A DNA stretch of 14,053 nt from the NCBI GenBank assembly GCA_003451715.1, contig DMJN01000106.1, forward strand, positions 14,344 through 28,396, in the 5' to 3' direction. Numbering within the stretch: the first letter of the stretch is position 1; each line of letters starts with the position of its first letter. The notes under the pieces were generated by a model. The model was not told where the DNA came from. It made no database searches and was given only the letters and a program-made list of their open reading frames with translations. This stretch comes from Gammaproteobacteria bacterium (GTDB lineage Bacteria; Pseudomonadota; Gammaproteobacteria; Pseudomonadales; Pseudohongiellaceae). The translations under genes and the position numbers were made by a program. Of the stretch, positions 7,220 to 12,261 are shown in pieces.

Positions 7220-7227
7220 TGATAGTT

Positions 7228-7255
7228 GGGGTCAGAGTAAATATACAGTAGTTTT
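7228..7255 (+). repeat. dispersed 28-bp repeat, copy 3
   Basis: Begins GGGGTCAGAGTAAATA and ends CAGTAGTTTT, the best match to the window consensus. It sits directly upstream of the start codon of the six-cysteine gene. With the diverged inverted copy at 7283-7311 it fills most of the junction between two minus-strand genes. Confidence 0.8.
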
Positions 7256-7282
7256 GACACACTCAATCGATGAATCCATAGC

Positions 7283-7311
7283 ACACTTTAATCAAATCAC
7301 TCTAATCCCTT
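7283..7311 (-). repeat. diverged repeat copy 4
   Basis: On the minus strand it begins AGGGATTAGAGTGATTTGAT. It matches the copy at 8401-8429 at 19 of 29 positions and shares the GGGAT-AGAGT core with the main family. It ends three bases from the stop codon of the cupin gene. This is a degenerate copy and less certain than the others. Confidence 0.5.
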
Positions 7312-7314
7312 CAT

Positions 7315-8340
7315 CTATAAACCGACAAAAGCGGGAACACGTATTAACACATAGGTAATATGATCACCCTGGGTGGTGAGATAGGCATGAGGCATTTTAG
7401 CGGGGATGTGTAGTACGTCGCCGGCAGCCACCGGGTAGGGCAATCCACCGTTGATCGTGGAACCGGGGACGTTCGATTGGCCGATCATCTCTCCGCCCAC
7501 CTGAACTGTTCCCTTGCCACTCTGGATGAAAACGACATCTATAATATCGTCATGCAGCTCGGGCCAGCCGTCCCGGTTTCGCCGAAGGAATCGAATGCGG
7601 TGAGAACTGCCGCCCACGCCGTAGTCGGCGAGGGTTTCGCGGGCGGAGCCATCGGTGCGTATTCTCGTGCCAAGGGCTGCATTCCGTTGTTCTAACTCCG
7701 TGGCCCGCCATAAGCCGAAGCCTGGCGGGTCAAGCGCTGGAGCCTGTCCCTCCGGATCAGCCACTACCGTACCCCGGAATGCCGGGACTCTCACGAGGAC
7801 ATAGGTGATGTGCCTTCCATCATCTGGGTTGTACGCATGCGGAATCCCCGCTGGTATGCGAAGCACATCGCCGGCTCCCACTGAATATCGTGTACCACCA
7901 ATAATCTCGGCCCCCAGATCGCCCCTGCGTCCTAACATTTGTCCTCCGATAAGGATAGTCCCCTGCCCACTTTGAATGTAGACGTAATCTTCAATCTCAT
8001 CGTGTTGTTCCGGCAAGCCGTCGCGGTCCCGGCGGATGAACTGAAAGCGATGTGATCTGGCCGGCGTAACATAATCAGCCAGCGTCTCTCGAGAGGAACC
8101 GTCTGCACCAATTGTCCTACCGAGCTGCGCGTTTCGCTGCGCCAGTTCCAATGCGCTCCAAAGAATGAAGCTGGGTGTCTCCGTTTGAATATTCGTCGTC
8201 GATACCCCCGTTTCAGCATCGGATGGTGCAGGTTGCTGGCATGCCTGCAGCATAATCGCCACAGCGGCTAATAGTAGAAGCGTAGAAAGATTAATGCTTC
8301 CAACGGATTTGTTTGGGCGGATCATGGAGTTAGACATCAT
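7315..8340 (-). CDS. double-cupin (bicupin) lipoprotein
   Basis: A 341-residue protein taken from ATG 8340; the frame extends to TTG 8361, and ATG 8337 and 8325 are also possible. A lipoprotein signal ends in LQAC (Cys34), followed by a Pro/Ser/Thr linker, so it is probably anchored to the outer membrane on the periplasmic side. Two similar cupin units follow (about 60-188 and 210-338), each starting LW.A.EL.QRNA.LG, with TLADY, RRDRDG or RRNRDG, a motif-1 His (113; 263), a ..IQSG.GT strand, GDVL.IPA..PHAY with motif-2 His (168; 318), and HITYVL.RVPAF. The pattern suggests metal or small-ligand binding, and an internal gene duplication is clear. The substrate is unknown. The repeat at 7283-7311 ends just after the stop, and another at 8401-8429 lies 60 bases upstream. 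Confidence 0.8.
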   Translation of the reverse strand: MMSNSMIRPNKSVGSINLSTLLLLAAVAIMLQACQQPAPSDAETGVSTTNIQTETPSFILWSALELAQRNAQLGRTIGADGSSRETLADYVTPARSHRFQFIRRDRDGLPEQHDEIEDYVYIQSGQGTILIGGQMLGRRGDLGAEIIGGTRYSVGAGDVLRIPAGIPHAYNPDDGRHITYVLVRVPAFRGTVVADPEGQAPALDPPGFGLWRATELEQRNAALGTRIRTDGSARETLADYGVGGSSHRIRFLRRNRDGWPELHDDIIDVVFIQSGKGTVQVGGEMIGQSNVPGSTINGGLPYPVAAGDVLHIPAKMPHAYLTTQGDHITYVLIRVPAFVGL

Positions 8341-8400
8341 GGAGATTCCCGTGGCGTGCAAACAGGTTAAGGCACATATACTAAATGTAAGTTTATTGGT

Positions 8401-8429
8401 CCAGCTCTGATCAAGTTACTCTGACCTCT
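8401..8429 (-). repeat. diverged repeat copy 5
   Basis: On the minus strand it begins AGAGGTCAGAGTAACTTGAT. It carries the GGTCAGAGTAA core of the family and pairs with the copy at 7283-7311 in direct orientation around the cupin gene. It ends five bases from the stop codon of the DUF1330-like gene at 8435. Confidence 0.6.
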
Positions 8430-8434
8430 TTGGT

Positions 8435-9076
8435 TCACCCCTTTGGATCTCTGATTGGTATCAGTTTATCTGCCAGCAGCGTTACGATCAGAAGAATTAG
8501 ACCCAGCAGCAGGCGTGGATCGCTCAGGTAGAGTTGCATCTCGATGGGGTAGGCTATGGTTTTGTCCAGGGCAGCAATTTTAAACTCATGCCTGCCCACG
8601 GTGTCTGGGTGGGTAATAATCTCCATAAAAGTTCGCCGGCTGCGGTAGCGCATCATTGCTGCAGTAGTCCAGTGCTGCGCTGTTTCCCAATCTTCCACAC
8701 CGACCAAATCCAGGGCGTCATGAACAGCTTCACCCGCTATCACCGGGTGGGAGGCACGCCTTAATAACTGTGCATACATGTGCTCCATATAGCGTCCCAT
8801 CAACTGGTCAGCGGACTCACCGGGCTCGGCTCCTTCTATATCCGGAGGATTTTCGTTGTTATCGATTATGTTAACCATCAGGAATTGGCGGCCAGTATCA
8901 TTGCGCATGAATTGGGTAACATATTGTAGCCGGTCAGGTGGCATCTGTTGTACCAGTGGTTCGGAAAATTCCGCGATTTCCTGCTCCGTAAGAGGCCCAC
9001 CGAAATCGGTATACCAGAAGGTGAAGAGGACATAGATCAGGGCAGGGATTAGCCATAGGATTTGACGTTTGCTCAT
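8435..9076 (-). CDS. membrane-tethered DUF1330-like protein
   Basis: 213 residues from ATG 9076, chosen because GGAGAG lies five bases before it; the frame itself continues about 10 codons upstream without such a site. One hydrophobic segment at about 6-21 and another at about 197-213 flank a soluble middle. The middle resembles the DUF1330 / dimeric alpha-beta barrel superfamily: FLMVNI, GRYMEHMYAQLLRRASHP (about 94-111), and W..A..MRYRSRRTFMEI (about 136-153). It is homologous to the protein at 11543-12151, which shares RASHP, YRSRR.F, the N-terminal WY-PLT stretch and the C-terminal (S/D)PRL. Both termini should face the same side, with the domain opposite. Function unknown. The gene follows a RAYT-remnant element by 21 bp. 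Confidence 0.7.
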   Translation of the reverse strand: MSKRQILWLIPALIYVLFTFWYTDFGGPLTEQEIAEFSEPLVQQMPPDRLQYVTQFMRNDTGRQFLMVNIIDNNENPPDIEGAEPGESADQLMGRYMEHMYAQLLRRASHPVIAGEAVHDALDLVGVEDWETAQHWTTAAMMRYRSRRTFMEIITHPDTVGRHEFKIAALDKTIAYPIEMQLYLSDPRLLLGLILLIVTLLADKLIPIRDPKG

Positions 9077-9097
9077 CGTTCTCTCCAGTAAAGAATA

Positions 9098-9123
9098 GGG
9101 GGACACTCACAACTTAACAACTT
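9098..9123 (+). repeat. left 26-bp inverted repeat of RAYT-remnant element
   Basis: Begins GGGGGACACTCAC and ends AACTTAACAACTT. Its reverse complement matches 9425-9450 at 23 of 26 positions, with a perfect 15-base stretch. It bounds the remnant transposase frame on the left, as REP sequences flank RAYT genes. Confidence 0.8.
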
Positions 9124-9163
9124 TATTTGCCTCAATCTGGCGGATTCAGCGAATCTTAACTAG

Positions 9164-9418
9164 ATGTGTCAGATCCCAAGGATGAGTTGCTCACATATTG
9201 CTGGTGGGTGTTATCACCTCGTTGGGCGCGAACTAGAACGTCATCATACAGTTGGTGATGATGCAGACAAATTGGATTTCCCGAGGACCTTGGGCGTGAA
9301 CTTGGTTCAGAGTCAGATACACTGCCTGGCGTGGGCTGTTATCTCCAATCACAACCGCATGCTGGTTCGTGCAGATGCTCAATCGATGAACGAGCTCATG
9401 GTGCCATTGACGATTTAG
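9164..9418 (+). pseudogene. truncated REP-associated tyrosine transposase (RAYT, IS200/IS605-like)
   Basis: An 84-codon frame with the N-terminal pattern of RAYT proteins: PRM near the start, GGCYHLVGRE (usual YH(V/L)..RG), DDADKLDF, then CLAWAVISNHNRMLVR. The last piece corresponds to the HUH motif NHFHLL, but the second His is Arg (HNR), so metal binding would be lost. The catalytic Tyr and the C-terminal two-thirds are missing because the frame stops at 9418 just before the right repeat. It must be inactive. The start at ATG 9164 is nominal. The family call rests on the motif order and on the flanking inverted repeats. Confidence 0.7.
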
Positions 9419-9424
9419 CGCTTT

Positions 9425-9450
9425 AAGTTGTTAAGTTGTAACTGCCCCCC
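9425..9450 (-). repeat. right 26-bp inverted repeat of RAYT-remnant element
   Basis: On the plus strand it begins AAGTTGTTAAGTTGT and ends in six C. It is the inverted partner of 9098-9123 and lies seven bases after the stop of the transposase remnant and 16 bases from the 3' end of the DUF2235 gene. Confidence 0.8.
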
Positions 9451-9466
9451 ACATCCAATTAGCAAT

Positions 9467-10624
9467 TTAGATGCCTACATCCAGAGCACTCCAGCCTATA
9501 GTGTCTACTAGTTGTTTCAGCTGACGCGGCCTGTAATTGCTGTTGGCCAGATAGCGCGCTTTTACACTGGGATGTACTTTTGTGGGTTTCCCCTCAATAA
9601 CTAGTGGTCGATGCAGTGGGCGTTTGAATCGGTATACGTGCTTGCGGGATCTATGTGTCTTGCCCTTGCTACCATCGGTAAGGGTGCTAAGGATGTGAGG
9701 TTCAACCTTCAAGCCCGCACTCTTTGCCTCGCCCAGCATCCACGCCAGTGGCGTATCGGCCGCTATACGACCTGATCTTTTGTCGGGCGGATAAGAACCG
9801 CCCACATCCGAATGTACACCGGCGAACCAAACCTGTTTTAGATCCACGCCGGGTCGCGGCGTCCAAACAGTAGGTTCAAAGTCCTGCCGTTGCTCATCGA
9901 TGGCCAGGGCATGGCGAGCGAAGCTGACATTCGAGCCCATCTTGGTGTCATAGAATTCATCGTGGCTCTCAAGTAAGCCCATCAGGCTAACGGGAATGCC
10001 TAGTGCGCCCACCGTATCCCAGACACCGACAAAGTGAACGTTTCTGGATCGATGGCAGTGCTTGTTTCTAAAACTCTGCGCCGCTGCACCGCGAGGGCGG
10101 TTCACAGCCGCGATACTCTTATAGATGTCCCAGGCCTGCGAAATCAAGTTTGCGTCGACTCGTTTTAGGATTCCGCAGTTATTGATCAGGCCACATAAGG
10201 CGCGAACGGTGTAGGCGCCGCGACTGAATCCAAAAAGATAGATATCGTCGCCATTGACATAGTTTTGCACGATATAGCGATAGCCATCGAGAACATTCTT
10301 ATGGATACCGCAGCCAGTGACGCCGGCACTAACTCTGCTGTGGTAAGAGCCCAGCCCCCAGTCATAGAAAACATGCTGTTTCAAATTTGGCCCCGAGGGT
10401 TTGATGGCTCTGGCCAATTTTAAAACATTGGTTGGAAAGTCCTTCTCAATATCTTCCTCGGGTCGGTTCCAGGTGCCGTCGGCACAAATCACTATGTTTG
10501 CCTCCTGAGTTTTTCGGTCTTCTTGATAGCGACTCACGTAGAGCACGCTATTTGTTTGCTGAATGCGAGCAATTTGACTTGCAAAGCCTAATTGTATGGT
10601 GCGAATAGTGGTGTATTGTACCAT
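9467..10624 (-). CDS. DUF2235 alpha/beta hydrolase (Tle1-like phospholipase fold)
   Basis: 385 residues. The DUF2235 hallmarks are clear: ICADGTWN at 46-53, the nucleophile elbow GFSRGA (132-137, Ser134), VGVWDTVGALG (about 199-209) and GVHSDVGGSYPP (269-280, His271). The same catalytic fold occurs in Tle1 type VI secretion phospholipases, but no VgrG, PAAR, adaptor or immunity gene is nearby, so an effector role is unsupported. It lacks a signal peptide and is probably cytoplasmic. AGAGGGG lies five bases before ATG 10624. However, AGGAGG with an 8-base spacer precedes GTG 10492 (residue 45), and that start would fall almost at the conserved ICADGTWN opening. The 44-residue extension may therefore be non-coding or regulatory. 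Confidence 0.85.
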   Translation of the reverse strand: MVQYTTIRTIQLGFASQIARIQQTNSVLYVSRYQEDRKTQEANIVICADGTWNRPEEDIEKDFPTNVLKLARAIKPSGPNLKQHVFYDWGLGSYHSRVSAGVTGCGIHKNVLDGYRYIVQNYVNGDDIYLFGFSRGAYTVRALCGLINNCGILKRVDANLISQAWDIYKSIAAVNRPRGAAAQSFRNKHCHRSRNVHFVGVWDTVGALGIPVSLMGLLESHDEFYDTKMGSNVSFARHALAIDEQRQDFEPTVWTPRPGVDLKQVWFAGVHSDVGGSYPPDKRSGRIAADTPLAWMLGEAKSAGLKVEPHILSTLTDGSKGKTHRSRKHVYRFKRPLHRPLVIEGKPTKVHPSVKARYLANSNYRPRQLKQLVDTIGWSALDVGI

Positions 10625-10967
10625 TTGGCCCCTCTAAATTCGTGACTTCTAGTATTATGTCATATTTCCCATTGAACGAAAGTACAGTTATCCGATAGGA
10701 ATAACGCATGAAGAGATTGGCTATAGTGCGATTCATATTGCCCTGGCTCAGCTGAGCAGCTAATGTAAATTGTAAAAGCAACATGGCAGTGAATATTTGG
10801 ATTCAAGGTCGATCCAAAGCGCTGAATTAGAGCCACCACTCCAGTGTGAGCGTCCTTCTTCTTGAGCCCGGTCTAATGAGCAAGGCGAGTAGAAAGCGTA
10901 CGGGTGATGATCCCAGGTACCTTGCCCATGAGTTCGGGGTAAGCGGCAAACAGGAAGTGGAGTACAT
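10625..10967. other. 343-bp intergenic region with tiny open frames, no clear gene
   Basis: It separates the divergent DUF2235 and Ddn-like genes. AGGA (10697-10700) is placed seven bases before an ATG whose 15-codon frame (10708-10755) reads like the start of a signal peptide and then stops. A second 15-codon frame begins near 10783, and a 31-codon frame (10876-10971) overlaps the next gene. No strong promoter pair, terminator or member of the dispersed repeat family was found. It may be decayed coding DNA with the promoters of both flanking genes. Confidence 0.4.
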
Positions 10968-10971
10968 ATGA
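10876..10971 (+). CDS. 31-residue small ORF, possibly a DUF3606-type fragment
   Basis: The frame encodes 31 residues, MSKASRKRTGDD followed by RYLAHEFGVSGKQEVEYI. The second part loosely resembles the DUF3606 pattern (R.WA..FGVS...L..AI), whose proteins are usually about 60 residues, so it may be truncated. Its stop overlaps the next start as ATGA (10968-10971), which would allow translational coupling. Its own ribosome binding site is weak. It may equally be a chance frame. Confidence 0.3.
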   Translation: MSKASRKRTGDDPRYLAHEFGVSGKQEVEYI

Positions 10972-11402
10972 AGAAGTTACTAAAGTGGGTTGGCAGCATC
11001 ATCGGCATCTATGTCGTCTTTGTACTAATCTTCGAGTCCGTTTATCTCGGCTACTTCCAGCCCAGTTTCGAGGAGGGCGGCATTCCCATGCTCGACATCA
11101 CTACGACGGACGCTGTGGGCAATCTTACTAAACGGCGACTGGCATGGTTCGAGTCTACTGAAGGCCAGGTCTATGTTTCCGCCCACCACTGGACCTGCGG
11201 CTGGTATCACGAGTTAGTGGCCAAGCCCGAAGTCAGCGTGGAGATCGGTGGCGTTACCGCAGACTACACCGCTGCCATCGTGACGGGGAGTGAGTTCGAC
11301 AGGGTAGCGACCGATTACTCCCTGCCATTCGTAGCACGGTTCCTGATGGGATTTCCACCGGAAAGAGACATCGTGCGCCTTGATCAGGTATCTAATCGAT
11401 AA
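10968..11402 (+). CDS. nitroreductase/quinone reductase family protein (Ddn-like split barrel), membrane-anchored
   Basis: 144 residues. A hydrophobic segment at about 7-28 is followed by a small split-barrel domain with the Ddn / deazaflavin-dependent nitroreductase pattern: RRLAWFESTEGQVYVSA (about 56-72), HHWTCGWYHEL (73-83), VEIGG..ADYTA, then FLMGFPPERDIVRLD near the end. Founding members in actinobacteria reduce quinones or nitro compounds with coenzyme F420. Proteobacterial relatives cannot be assumed to use F420, and no F420 synthesis gene is in view. The anchor suggests that it acts at the membrane. GGAG lies five bases before ATG 10968. The ATG overlaps the stop of a 31-codon frame upstream. 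The fold is fairly certain, the cofactor is not. Confidence 0.78.
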   Translation: MKKLLKWVGSIIGIYVVFVLIFESVYLGYFQPSFEEGGIPMLDITTTDAVGNLTKRRLAWFESTEGQVYVSAHHWTCGWYHELVAKPEVSVEIGGVTADYTAAIVTGSEFDRVATDYSLPFVARFLMGFPPERDIVRLDQVSNR

Positions 11403-11542
11403 CTGATTGGAGAAGACGCATTTGTAGCTATCGATCCTCTGAGGACCACTCTTTCAATCCAGGCCGATTAAATTGCTCCAGACCCTTTGTTTCCAATATT
11501 TCCCGTGTGAGAATCCGGGTAGCAATCCATTGAGAAACTTCT

Positions 11543-12151
11543 ATGACAAAGGAACGAATTCTTCTCCTGGTACTGAGCGTGACCTATGTTGTTTTTCTCT
11601 CCTGGTATGACGGCTGGATGATGTCACCCCTCACACAGTCTGAAGTCGATGCCTATCTGGTTAAGCTTCCTGACGATAGCGATTTTGGTGACGTGAAAGA
11701 ACGAATACGTCAGCTCGGGATTACCGATGATGGCGAAGAAATGTTCATGATGAATCTCAATATTTATGAGGGCGGTGCAAGTGAAGACCCTACGGCAAAT
11801 GAAGACTATCAAACCTATGGTCGCGGGACCTTGCCACTCCTGTTAGCTCGCGCCTCGCACCCAATCTTTTTTTCGGAAGGTATCCAGACCCTGATGAGTC
11901 CGCGATATGAAGAACGCTGGCAGGAGGTTTTTCTGGTTCGATACCGGTCGCGGCGAGATTTCATCTCCATGGTCACATCAGATGCCTACCTGGAAGTCTT
12001 GCCCCACCGAACTGCTGGAATCAAATACGATGAGTTTTTTCCAACACGGGCATCATTTAACCTTTTCTCACCCCGACTTATTGTGCTCTTGGTGCTGACA
12101 GGTATTTATCTGCTGGTCAGGATTGTGATGCGACGACTACCTGATCGATAG
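11543..12151 (+). CDS. membrane-tethered DUF1330-like protein, second copy
   Basis: 202 residues. Hydrophobic segments at about 5-20 and 178-194 flank a soluble domain with EMFMMNLNIY (66-75), YGRGTLPLLLARASHPIFF (about 92-110), ERWQEVFLVRYRSRRDFISMV (about 124-144) and HRTAGI (155-160). This order matches DUF1330-like dimeric barrels (MLNL, then W..V.LV.YPSR..F..M, then HR.AG). It is paralogous to the protein at 8435-9076, and this copy keeps more of the DUF1330 pattern. ATG 11543 is preceded by GAGAAA at a loose distance. Its 3' end is 40 bases before a hairpin terminator. No enzymatic residue can be named. Confidence 0.72.
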   Translation: MTKERILLLVLSVTYVVFLSWYDGWMMSPLTQSEVDAYLVKLPDDSDFGDVKERIRQLGITDDGEEMFMMNLNIYEGGASEDPTANEDYQTYGRGTLPLLLARASHPIFFSEGIQTLMSPRYEERWQEVFLVRYRSRRDFISMVTSDAYLEVLPHRTAGIKYDEFFPTRASFNLFSPRLIVLLVLTGIYLLVRIVMRRLPDR

Positions 12152-12191
12152 TTGTCTAACCAACACCATTCCCTAATGAGTGAGATTCACG

Positions 12192-12238
12192 AAAGGAGCC
12201 TGAGTCTATATACAGCAGTTAGACTCTGACTCCTTTTT
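12192..12238 (+). terminator. intrinsic terminator built from a dispersed-repeat copy
   Basis: Arms 12192-12208 and 12220-12236 pair at 15 of 17 positions around an 11-base loop (TATACAGCAGT) and run into five T. It ends transcription from the gene at 11543. The left arm and loop (12197-12222) match the dispersed repeat at 18 of 26 positions, including TATACAG and AGTT. On the minus strand the hairpin runs into TTTC only, so it is less effective there. Confidence 0.75.
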
Positions 12239-12261
12239 AATGAGATGTTAATCGACGAGCG

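Larger units (their letters stand above)
9098..9450 (+). mobile_element. REP-associated (RAYT) transposase element remnant
   Basis: A 353-bp segment bounded by a 26-bp imperfect inverted repeat and holding a degenerate Y1/REP transposase frame on the plus strand. It separates two minus-strand genes. It is too short to encode a full enzyme, so it would be immobile unless a full-length RAYT acts elsewhere. Exact element boundaries are inferred from the repeats. Confidence 0.7.

Noticed and set aside
9467..10624. Type VI secretion effector label for the DUF2235 protein
   Set aside because: No VgrG, PAAR, adaptor or immunity gene lies nearby, and DUF2235 proteins occur widely outside secretion loci.
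11464..11485. Possible further copy of the dispersed repeat upstream of the second DUF1330-like gene
   Set aside because: GGGTCTGGAGCAATTTAAT on the minus strand resembles the family only with a gap and several mismatches, so it is not counted.
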